Shown piece after piece: positions 7,514 through 14,273 of a stretch of DNA of 26,498 nt; within the stretch, counting starts at the first letter, position 1, and every line of letters starts with the position of its first letter. The DNA comes from Acidobacteriota bacterium (lineage in GTDB: Bacteria > Acidobacteriota > HRBIN11), in contig JAUQPV010000007.1 of NCBI GenBank assembly GCA_030550225.1, forward strand, positions 1-26,498, read 5' to 3'. The position numbers and the translations under genes are program-made. The notes beneath the pieces are model-generated. The model saw only the letters and a program-made list of their open reading frames with translations. It searched no databases and was not told the origin of the DNA.

Positions 7514-9269
7514 TCTTCTCCTGGCCTGTGCTGTCCGCCCGGGGCCGGTGCAGGTGACCGTCGAGCCGGTCGTCGAATGGACGGCTCCCGGCGACGTGGC
7601 CGAGCTCCGATGGACGGGCCGCGGTTGGGCCGCTTGGCTTCCCGCTGAGGGCGCCGTCGTCTACTGGCCGTCGGACGCCCCCAAGGACGCCTCACCGGTC
7701 CGATGGTCGGACGAACGCTGGCAGGCCCCTCGCGCTTGGGCCGTCACGGACGGGACGGTCTGGCTGGCCACGCCGACCGAGCTTCTCGCATTTTCGGAGG
7801 GATCGTCGTCCCCGTCGACCCGGATGGCATGGCCCGAGGGCGCGACCGTATGGGATGACGGCCGCCGTCTGTGGGTCGGCCATACGTCGGACGATGTCCG
7901 CATCTGTACGCCGGGCGTTGAGCCTGGGACCCCTGAATGCTGGTCGTTCCCTGAGAAGGCGGTCCGACCCGACTTCGAACTGCCGGCGTGGACCTGGTCG
8001 CCGCCGTGGTGGTGTGGTCTGCGGGTCGGGGCGAGCGACGCCGGAAAGGCCCGGCCGGCCGAGGTCCTTTGCCAGCGGGGCGTGCGGGCGGGCCTGCCGT
8101 CGAGGGCTACGGACTGGGGAAGGTCCCAGGTACTGGGTGCCGGGGCCCGGGGAAACGATCAGGGCCCTCGGTGGGGCCTATCCGGGTACGAGGGATTTCG
8201 GGTCATCCCGACCGCCTCTCTCCTGGAGACTCTGAAGGCGAGACCCCAGTCTCCCGTGTTTAGCTGGATGAACACCGTGTTTAAGTGTGTAAACACCTGG
8301 GGGGAGCGGACCGATCCCGAGCGGGTGTCCCCGAATGAGAAGAGCGGCCGCTGGGACCCGGAGCGGCATGGATTTTGTAAGGAAGGCTCAGACGTGCCGC
8401 TGACGGGCGGCGGATGCGCGCGTCGTGACGTCCGGTGTGGCGGTGGGCCGTACGCCGGGAACCTGTGTGCGGGTGGGTGGGCGGCGTCTACCCTGAGGTG
8501 GTGGGCCAGCGTCTCGGCGGTGGCGGCGGGGGAGGGCCCGCGTGCGAAAGGGGGCCGTCTGCCGGAGTTCCTGGACCCGTGGAATAGTCCATTCCACAAG
8601 GTCAGACCGAAAGAGGGGTCGCCGCTTCAGGAATCCCCCCGAATGCAACCGGTGCAGGGTCTGGTCGGGGGAGGGACGCCGGCGCCTTTGGCATGGCGGC
8701 GGTCGTTTCAGATCCCGGCTGGGGCAGACGTCACGGTCCTGCGCGTGTGGATCGCCTCGACCAGGGTCTTTGTCTCGACGGGCCGGTGGGCGTGGCTGTG
8801 GGACCTCGAACGGGGCCGTCTCCGGTGGCGGTTGGACTTAGGTGCCAGCGTGACCGTGCCCCCGGTCTGGACGACCCGGGACGTCCTGGTCGTCGCCACG
8901 CGGGGCCTTCTGCTGTATGCCCTGGATACTCGCCATGGCGACCGACTGTGGGTCCTGCCGCTTCAGGCGCCGGTCACGCGAATGCTCCTCCTGCAAGATA
9001 CGGGATGCGAGATGCGGGATACGGGATGTGAGGGTAAGGGGGACACGTCGGCAGGGACATCGGCGTGGGTCGCTCTCACGTTGATGGATGCGCCTCCGAT
9101 GATCGTGGACGTCGCGACCGGCAAGACCCTCTGGCAGGCAACAGATTGGACGGCCTGGGATGCCGCCGGGGGCGACGACGCAACGGTCGCTTGGGCCGGC
9201 GCGGACCGCAAGATTCGGGTCTTCCGAATTCGTCCCCAGCCGACCGTCCGTGGGCCCGTCCGCCCTTAA
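7497..9269 (+). CDS. Putative lipoprotein with PQQ-like beta-propeller repeats
   Basis: About 590 residues from the proposed TTG start. The N-terminus MYLAFLLLLAC is a short lipoprotein signal with the lipidated Cys at 11, though it has no basic residue. Earlier in-frame starts (ATG at 7335, TTG at 7320) would read through repeat DNA, so the true start is unsure. Repeats typical of PQQ/BamB-type blades are seen: LWDLERGRLRWRLDL, LYALDTRHGDRLWVLPL and VDVATGKTLWQA. The middle (about residues 250-390) looks low-complexity and resembles no family I know. A period-7 array at 8996-9031 lies in frame near the C-terminus (QDTGCEMRDTGCEGKG). It could be a scaffold or binding protein at the cell envelope; no function is assigned. 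Confidence 0.65.
   Translation: MYLAFLLLLACAVRPGPVQVTVEPVVEWTAPGDVAELRWTGRGWAAWLPAEGAVVYWPSDAPKDASPVRWSDERWQAPRAWAVTDGTVWLATPTELLAFSEGSSSPSTRMAWPEGATVWDDGRRLWVGHTSDDVRICTPGVEPGTPECWSFPEKAVRPDFELPAWTWSPPWWCGLRVGASDAGKARPAEVLCQRGVRAGLPSRATDWGRSQVLGAGARGNDQGPRWGLSGYEGFRVIPTASLLETLKARPQSPVFSWMNTVFKCVNTWGERTDPERVSPNEKSGRWDPERHGFCKEGSDVPLTGGGCARRDVRCGGGPYAGNLCAGGWAASTLRWWASVSAVAAGEGPRAKGGRLPEFLDPWNSPFHKVRPKEGSPLQESPRMQPVQGLVGGGTPAPLAWRRSFQIPAGADVTVLRVWIASTRVFVSTGRWAWLWDLERGRLRWRLDLGASVTVPPVWTTRDVLVVATRGLLLYALDTRHGDRLWVLPLQAPVTRMLLLQDTGCEMRDTGCEGKGDTSAGTSAWVALTLMDAPPMIVDVATGKTLWQATDWTAWDAAGGDDATVAWAGADRKIRVFRIRPQPTVRGPVRP
8996..9031. repeat. Period-7 array inside the lipoprotein gene (GATGCGG family)
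   Basis: Words gatacgg, gatgcga, gatgcgg, gatacgg, gatgtga step by 7 nt. Five units lie between two propeller blades in the reading frame. Confidence 0.85.
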
Positions 9270-9462
9270 CAGGGCCGTTCGGTTCGTAAGAATCGCATCG
9301 GGACAGCCCTCTTCACCGCCCGAAATAAAGGGCGAACAGCGAATGGGGCCCTACCTCCCTATCTGCCGACCTGCCCATCTGCCCAATGCCTGAAAAATCG
9401 GCCTCCTCGAAAGGTCCGGAAGGCCGAGGGCATCCGGGTTCTCTGGAGCCGAACGGATCTGT
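9270..9462. repeat. Composite inverted element 2 / bidirectional terminator between convergent genes
   Basis: The left arm begins AGGGCCGTTCGGTTCGTAAG just after the lipoprotein stop. The right arm, read on the minus strand, begins at the lysC stop (CCGTTCGGCTC) and contains TCGGCCT...AGGCCGA followed by TTTTT, a good Rho-independent terminator for the lysC transcript (about 9393-9430). The core 9349-9392 is a period-8 array (acctccct, atctgccg, acctgccc, atctgccc). Confidence 0.7.
9393..9430 (-). terminator. Rho-independent terminator after lysC
   Basis: On the minus strand TCGGCCT and AGGCCGA form a stem around a ~16-nt loop, followed directly by TTTTT. It lies about 35 nt after the lysC stop, at the end of the thrC-asd-lysC unit. 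Confidence 0.65.
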
Positions 9463-10857
9463 TTAGGATTCCGTGCCTGGACCCCCCACTTGACGCAGTG
9501 CATCCTGCATCGATCCCGCAAAGCACCGGTCGTGGATCGTCCGAACGAGGTCTGTCAACCGCTCGGTCGGGACCAGCACGGGGATGGCCGCATCGGTGGC
9601 CCACTCGTGCAAGACCCGGGCGGGCCAGGGGGCAACGTCGTCTGTCGAGAGGTAGGACCGCAGGTTTTGACCGACGATCATGATGAGGCTGGCGGTCGTG
9701 ACGTGGACGCGTGTGGCCCCAAGCCGGCCGGGTTTCTCCCGAAGGGATTCGGGGACTTGCGCCCCTGAAATCAGGAGCGTGATCGTCGGGGGCCACTGCT
9801 GGGCCATGACGGCCAGGGGCCGGAATTCCCGGTAGAGGGCCCGCAGGAGCCGGAGCAAGGGCCGCCGGAGGGGAAGGGCCAACTCCAGGCGGACCAGGGT
9901 CACGTGGGGCAGGTGAGCGATGACGTGGGGCCCGTCCGGGAGGCGGGCGTCCATATGGATGGTCGTGCCGGGTGCCTGAAGGTCCTTCAAGCTTCGGATG
10001 ATGACGGGGATGCCCCGACGGTAGACGAACCCCAGCATTTCGGGATGGAACCGCTTGACGCCCAATTTGGCCAGCAGGACTGCTTCTTCATAAGGGACGG
10101 CCGGGATCGTGAAAGCCGTCGGGACCAGCCGGGGGTCGGCCGACATGATGGCGGCCACGTCGGTCCAGAGGATGACTCGGGTCGCTTTCATGACGACGGC
10201 GATCAGGGTCGCCGTTAAGTCCGAACCGCCGCGGCCCAGGGTCGTCGTCCGGCCAGCGGCGGACCGACCGATGAAGCCGGGGACGACGGGGACGATGCCT
10301 TCCCGGAGGAGGGCCGTCAGGACTTCTCGCGTCCGCAGGCGCGTCTCGGGAAACAGGGGCTGGGCATGGCCGTGTTGGTTATCCGTCTGGATCAATCGCC
10401 GGGCGTCGGCCCAGGCCGAAGCGAAACCCTGCTGACGCAAAAATAGGGTCAGCATGTACGACGAACTGAGCTCGCCCAGGCTCAGGAGGCGGTCCATGGC
10501 CGCCGGCGGGGTCTCCCGGAGGCGGGCCATGCTGGAGAGAATCGACTGGGCACTGCGATGGAGTCGGTCGTAGAAACGCAGGAACTGCGTGAGACCCGGG
10601 GGTTGCAGGAGTCGTCGGGCCCAGTTTGCATGCCGTTCCTGCAGGAGCCGGAGGGCCTCGAGGGCCGCCGGTCGACCGCCGTCGACCGCCCGACGGGCGG
10701 CGCGCAGGAGCTCGTCGGTCACGCCGTGGAGGGCCGACACGACGATCACGTTTGCACCTGGCGACTGCCGGAGCACCTCGGCGACCTGTCCGAAATCTTC
10801 GGGCGCCCGAAGGGCGCCACCCCCGACTTTATGAACAGTCAACGGACGTTCGTTCAT
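9463..10857 (-). CDS. lysC: Aspartate kinase (aspartokinase)
   Basis: A 464-residue enzyme that phosphorylates aspartate, the first step toward lysine, threonine and methionine. Family segments in order: HKVGGGALR at the N-terminus (usually KFGGTSV), SLGELSSSYML, PGFIGRSAAGRTTTLGRGGSDLTA, LWTDVAAIMSADPRLVPTA, and EEAVLLAKLGVKRFHPEM. The C-terminal ~150 residues fit a regulatory ACT region, less clearly conserved. The KFGGTS loop, which helps bind nucleotide and aspartate, is altered to KVGGGA, while the Lys and Gly-Gly are kept. The ATG at 10857 is the first start in frame. It is the third gene of a unit with asd, 48 nt after the asd stop, with a period-8 array in the gap. The symbol is by family; it could equally be called ask. 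Confidence 0.9.
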   Translation of the reverse strand: MNERPLTVHKVGGGALRAPEDFGQVAEVLRQSPGANVIVVSALHGVTDELLRAARRAVDGGRPAALEALRLLQERHANWARRLLQPPGLTQFLRFYDRLHRSAQSILSSMARLRETPPAAMDRLLSLGELSSSYMLTLFLRQQGFASAWADARRLIQTDNQHGHAQPLFPETRLRTREVLTALLREGIVPVVPGFIGRSAAGRTTTLGRGGSDLTATLIAVVMKATRVILWTDVAAIMSADPRLVPTAFTIPAVPYEEAVLLAKLGVKRFHPEMLGFVYRRGIPVIIRSLKDLQAPGTTIHMDARLPDGPHVIAHLPHVTLVRLELALPLRRPLLRLLRALYREFRPLAVMAQQWPPTITLLISGAQVPESLREKPGRLGATRVHVTTASLIMIVGQNLRSYLSTDDVAPWPARVLHEWATDAAIPVLVPTERLTDLVRTIHDRCFAGSMQDALRQVGGPGTES

Positions 10858-10869
10858 GGGAAGCCATCC

Positions 10870-10905
10870 TCGATGCCGAATTGCCGGACTGCCGAACTGC
10901 CGGAT
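10870..10905. repeat. Period-8 array in the asd-lysC gap
   Basis: Words cgatgccg, aattgccg, gactgccg, aactgccg step by exactly 8 nt. They fill most of the 48-nt gap inside the operon, reaching almost to the lysC ribosome-binding region. Confidence 0.8.
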
Positions 10906-11943
10906 CTACACCGGGTTCAACGATACCGACAGCTCGGCGTTTAACAGGACTGCCCCGGCCGCACCCCGGATGAGGTTGTGGACCAGGACCGTGCACAGCA
11001 CGCGGCCGGCCTGGCCCCGGACCCGACCGACGTGGACGACCATCCCCTGGCCCTCGTCCCGGTCGAGGGCCGGCTGGGGCCGGTCGACTTCCGTCCAGAC
11101 CCGAATCGGCCGGCCTACGCCGGAGGGAAGCTGGCGGACCCAGTCCGGCGGTCGGAAGTCCTGCCACACTTCGGCGGCCCGCTCCGGCGTCATGTCGGCG
11201 TCGCCCTCGATGACGAGGGCCAGCGTGTGACCGTGGCGGACCGGCACGCGATAGCAACTGGGGATGATCTCGACAGGGTAGTCGACGACCCGGGCCCCCT
11301 GGAGCCAGCCCAGAATCTTGGGCGGTTCTTTCTGGAGCTTCTCTTCCTCCCCGGCAATCCAGGGGATGACGTTGTCGGCGATGGGCAGGGCCGCCAAACC
11401 CTGGAGGCCCGCCCCGGACACGGCCTGGAAGGTCGTCACGTAGACCCGCTCGAGGGACCACCGCTTCGTCAACGGACCCAGGGCCATCGCCAGGCCGGCG
11501 ACGCAACAGTTGGGATTCGTCACGATGAAGCCCTTCCATGTCGATTCCCGATACTGAACGAGGGCGTAGTGGTCGGCGTTGACCTCCGGAATGAGGAGCG
11601 GAACGGTCGGATGAAGCCGAAAGGCGCTGGCATTGCTGAAGACCCGGTGGCCCCGCTGAGCCCACTGGGGCTCCAGCTCCCGGGCAAGGCTGGCGTCGAT
11701 ACAAGACAGGATGATGGGCGTCTGTAAGTCGGTCGTCACGTCCAGGACCGTCCGGTCGGCCACGTCCGGTGGGATCGACCCCGGCAGGACCCATCGGACG
11801 GCGTCCCGGTACTTCAAGCCGGCGCTCCGTTCGGAGGCCACAAGGGCCTCGACGGTAAACCAAGGATGTCCATGCAGGGCGGCGACCAGCGCCTGGCCGA
11901 CGGCACCGGTCGCCCCGACGACGGCGACGGGAATCCTAGACAT
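10906..11943 (-). CDS. asd: Aspartate-semialdehyde dehydrogenase
   Basis: A 345-residue enzyme reducing aspartyl phosphate to aspartate semialdehyde with NADPH. The Rossmann start VAVVGATGAVGQALV is intact. The catalytic Cys146 lies in TNPNCC, followed by QAVSGAGLQGL and DNVIPWIAGEEEKLQKE, which resembles the archaeal/fungal-type subfamily more than the E. coli type. The substrate region SCYRVPVRHGHT contains the catalytic His. The ATG at 11943 is chosen because AAGGAG sits about 7 nt ahead and the upstream frame is a period-7 array. It is the second gene of the thrC-asd-lysC unit. Confidence 0.95.
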   Translation of the reverse strand: MSRIPVAVVGATGAVGQALVAALHGHPWFTVEALVASERSAGLKYRDAVRWVLPGSIPPDVADRTVLDVTTDLQTPIILSCIDASLARELEPQWAQRGHRVFSNASAFRLHPTVPLLIPEVNADHYALVQYRESTWKGFIVTNPNCCVAGLAMALGPLTKRWSLERVYVTTFQAVSGAGLQGLAALPIADNVIPWIAGEEEKLQKEPPKILGWLQGARVVDYPVEIIPSCYRVPVRHGHTLALVIEGDADMTPERAAEVWQDFRPPDWVRQLPSGVGRPIRVWTEVDRPQPALDRDEGQGMVVHVGRVRGQAGRVLCTVLVHNLIRGAAGAVLLNAELSVSLNPV

Positions 11944-11977
11944 CGCTGACTCCTTTTGGATAGGGCACATGGGTAGT

Positions 11978-12089
11978 GGGCAAAGGGCATAGAGCAAAGA
12001 GCCAAGAGCCGAGAGCTAAGCGCTAAGAATCTAACCTTATGTCCTTTGATCCATGCGCTGTGCTCTTTGCTCTTTGCCCTTTGCTTTGG
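11978..12089. repeat. Facing period-7 arrays in the thrC-asd gap
   Basis: 11978-12030 reads gcaaagg, gcataga, gcaaaga, gccaaga, gccgaga, gctaagc, gctaaga. 12056-12089 reads the complementary words gctcttt, gctcttt, gcccttt. The two arms can pair around a 25-nt loop in the operon transcript. The words decay gradually away from the centre of the first array. Confidence 0.85.
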
Positions 12090-12144
12090 AATGGGGGTCT
12101 GAAGAGAAGCGGCTATCGAGGCCGAACCGACGGAGTCGGCCCCG

Positions 12145-12175
12145 TCATGTCGTCACGCCATCACGGCGTCACGAG
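12145..12175. repeat. Period-8 array overlapping the 3' end of thrC
   Basis: Words gtcatgtc, gtcacgcc, atcacggc, gtcacgag step by 8 nt. The last codons and stop of thrC (LVTP-stop) are part of this array. Confidence 0.8.
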
Positions 12176-13411
12176 GCTTGCGATGCGGTCCCACAGGGCC
12201 TGGAAGGCGTCCAGGTTCGGCCGAATGGGACCGTACACCTGGGGCCTCACGTCCGTCACGGCCTCGAGGGTCTTCAGGCCGTGGCCCGTGATGGCCAGGA
12301 CGACCGACTCGTCAGGCGGGATGTGGCCTTCTCGGATAAGGCGAGCCGCCGCCGCGACGACGACGCCGCCGGCCGGCTCCGTGAAGATGCCCTCCGTCTC
12401 GGCCAAGAGGCGGATGCCCTCCCGGACCTCGTCGTCGGAGACGGCCACGCCTTGGCCGCCCGTCTGCCGGATGGTCCGCAGGGCGTAACGGCCATCGGCC
12501 GGATTCCCGATAGCCAGCGAGCGGGCGATCGTGTGAGGGCGCTCGGGGGTGATGACGTCGGCGCCCTGCTGGAAGGCATGGACGATGGGGCCACAGCCCT
12601 CTGCCTGGGCCCCGTGCATACGGTAGGGCTTGTCTTCGACCAGGCCCAGCCGGATGAATTCCTGGAAGGCCCGATGAATCTTCGTGATCAACGAACCGCC
12701 CGCCATGGGGACGATGACATGGTCGGGAATCTGCCAGCCCATCTGCTCGGCGATCTCGTACCCGACCGTCTTAGAACCCTCGCCGTAGTAGGCCCGCAAG
12801 TTGATGTTGACCATGCCCCACCCGTAGGCCTCGGCCAGCTCATAGCACAGACGGTTGACGTGGTCGTAATGACCGTCCACCGTAATGAGGATCGGATTGT
12901 GGACAGCCGTCGCCACGACCTTGCCGACTTCCAGGTCGGCGGGGACGAAGATCACGGCCCGAAAGCCGTGGCGGGCCGCCTGCGCCGCGACCGCGTGGGC
13001 CAGATTGCCCGTCGACGCACAGCCGACGACAGTCATCCCCCGCCGACGGGCCCACGCCAGTGACGTGGCCACGACGCGGTCCTTAAACGACAGGGTCGGA
13101 TGGTTCGCCCCGTCGTTCTTCACGAAGACCCCGGGGTGGCCCAGGGCCTCCCCGAGCCGACGGGCCGGCCACAGCGGCGTCCATCCCGTGCGGTCCCCGA
13201 TGGAGTCCGTCGGGTCCACGGGCAGGAGGGCCCGGTAGCGCCACATGCTGGGCGGGCCCTGCTCGATGGCCGACCGACTCAGGTGCCGTCGGACAGCGTC
13301 CCAGTCATAGGCTACGTCCAGAGGTCCCAAACAGCGGTCACACGTCGCCGCAGGGATTTCATCGAACTGAGCGCCACACTCTCGACACACAAGCCCTCGG
13401 ATGAAAGCCAT
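12161..13411 (-). CDS. thrC: Threonine synthase
   Basis: A 416-residue PLP enzyme converting O-phosphohomoserine to threonine. It starts with a zinc-ribbon-like stretch (CREC at 9-12 and CDRC at 24-27), as in the class of synthases related to archaeal and plant enzymes. The PLP lysine is Lys110 in HPTLSFKDR, followed by the phosphate-binding ASTGNLAHAVAAQAA and the C-terminal ITGHGLKTLE. The start ATG is preceded by AGAGGTGG. It is the first gene of the unit with asd and lysC. The mRNA leader is about 500 nt long and contains a SAM-I riboswitch and a tandem hairpin array. Homoserine dehydrogenase and homoserine kinase are not in the window. Confidence 0.95.
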   Translation of the reverse strand: MAFIRGLVCRECGAQFDEIPAATCDRCLGPLDVAYDWDAVRRHLSRSAIEQGPPSMWRYRALLPVDPTDSIGDRTGWTPLWPARRLGEALGHPGVFVKNDGANHPTLSFKDRVVATSLAWARRRGMTVVGCASTGNLAHAVAAQAARHGFRAVIFVPADLEVGKVVATAVHNPILITVDGHYDHVNRLCYELAEAYGWGMVNINLRAYYGEGSKTVGYEIAEQMGWQIPDHVIVPMAGGSLITKIHRAFQEFIRLGLVEDKPYRMHGAQAEGCGPIVHAFQQGADVITPERPHTIARSLAIGNPADGRYALRTIRQTGGQGVAVSDDEVREGIRLLAETEGIFTEPAGGVVVAAAARLIREGHIPPDESVVLAITGHGLKTLEAVTDVRPQVYGPIRPNLDAFQALWDRIASLVTP

Positions 13412-13428
13412 GGTCCCACCTCTAATTG

Positions 13429-13457
13429 GTGTTGGTCCTGGGTGTTGGGTGTTAGGT
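13429..13457. repeat. Short period-7 array, GGGTGTT family
   Basis: Words ggtgttg, gtcctgg, gtgttgg, gtgttag lie immediately upstream of the thrC ribosome-binding site. A larger array of this family is at 18313-18405. Confidence 0.7.
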
Positions 13458-13469
13458 ACGACCCGGAGC

Positions 13470-13640
13470 GCAGACGTCCCCGTCTGCCGGAGCGTAGACG
13501 TCCCGTCTGCCGGAGCGTAGACGTCCCGTCTGCCGGAGCGCAGACGTCCCGTCTGCCGGATCGCAGACGTCCCCGTCTGCGAGAATGCAGACAGCCCCGC
13601 CTTCGGAAACGCAGGCCTCCGGGCTTACAGGTGCCCTCCC
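13470..13640. repeat. Tandem array of 23-24-nt palindromic units in the thrC leader
   Basis: Units start at 13470, 13494, 13517, 13540, 13563, 13587 and 13611. The core of each is GCAGACGTCCCGTCTGC (AGAC/GTCT palindrome) followed by CGGAGC. The middle units are almost identical, and the last two decay. There are no unique spacers, so it is not a CRISPR. A related single unit is at 25512-25533. In the thrC transcript it would form a row of stable stems between riboswitch and gene. Confidence 0.88.
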
Positions 13641-13762
13641 ACCGAACACCCAAGACGAACCCCGAATTTTTTGGGATTTTCGACGCGACGCCGGGGGCTG
13701 AACGTCGCTCAGGTTCGGGTTTGGCTGTCAGTCGACCCGAGGAGGTGTTGCGCGAGGCAACG

Positions 13763-13888
13763 CCTGCCTCATCTGCCAGGCCGAGTCTCACCCCGGCCTG
13801 CGGGAGTTGGCACCGGACGCCCGCGGGCGCGAGCCGGCTGCCGCGGCTTCACAGGGCCCGTTCCCTCCGCCGCTCTGGATAAGACAGG
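13763..13888 (-). promoter_or_regulatory. SAM-I (S-box) riboswitch
   Basis: Read on the minus strand, P1 is CCTGTCTTATC (5') pairing along 11 bp with GATGAGGCAGG (3'). Between them lie the conserved AGAG-GGCGGAGGGA, GGGCCC-TGAAGCC, GGCAGCCGG, CCGGTGCCAACTCC and GCAG segments, and a P4 stem GGCCG/CGGCC, in the S-box order. It binds S-adenosylmethionine and normally shuts off the downstream genes. The nearest gene on this strand is thrC, about 350 nt further on. I do not see a clear terminator hairpin with a T-run directly after it, so the switching mechanism is unresolved. Confidence 0.93.
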
Positions 13889-13914
13889 CCATACCATGAA
13901 CCCGACGGAGGCCT

Positions 13915-13942
13915 ATTGTACTGACCGACACCGAAAAGTCAA
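13915..13942 (-). promoter_or_regulatory. Sigma-70-type promoter for the riboswitch-thrC-asd-lysC transcript
   Basis: On the minus strand TTGACT (-35, 13937-13942) and TACAAT (-10, 13915-13920) are separated by 16 bp. The predicted start, about 13906-13909, lies some 20 nt before the 5' side of riboswitch P1. Confidence 0.8.
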
Positions 13943-14033
13943 AAACGGCGGGTGTCGCGGCGGGATGCGAGGCGTCCAGCCGAGCCATCAGTTCGGGAGA
14001 GCAGGGGCGACCGGCCCGTCCCTCCGTCCCTCA

Positions 14034-14231
14034 GGCAAATGGCGAATAGCGAATGGCGAATGGTACCCTATCTCCCTACCTCCTCCCGTCGCCCCATCCC
14101 GGGGGCAGGATGAGGGCAGGCACATAGGCCTGCCCCTACCCCCTACCTGCCCATCCGCCGACCTGCCCACCTGCCTATCTGCTGACCTGCCGACCCTTGC
14201 ATCCTACATCCCGCATCTTGTATCCTGCTGA
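14034..14231. repeat. Stacked period-7 and period-8 arrays and a hairpin upstream of the M28 gene
   Basis: In order: 14034-14066 period-7 words ggcaaat, ggcgaat, agcgaat, ggcgaat (between the GCAAAGG and GAATTGC families); 14100-14142 a GGGGCAGG/CCTGCCCC hairpin; 14142-14197 period-8 words acctgccc, atccgccg, acctgccc, acctgcct, atctgctg, acctgccg; and 14199-14231 period-7 words gcatcct, acatccc, gcatctt, gtatcct. I see nothing recognisable at 13943-14033. Confidence 0.85.
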
Positions 14232-14273
14232 ACCTTCCCGATTCACCTGGCGATTTCCCCGTGGAGGTCCCCG

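Noticed and set aside
13470..13640. CRISPR-like array of ~23-nt units
   Set aside because: Units follow each other without unique spacers and each is itself a palindrome; no cas gene is near.
13312..13791. Minus-strand frame rich in RSGRRDV and APADG repeats
   Set aside because: It is produced by the tandem palindrome array; frames of this type also appear in other repeat regions.
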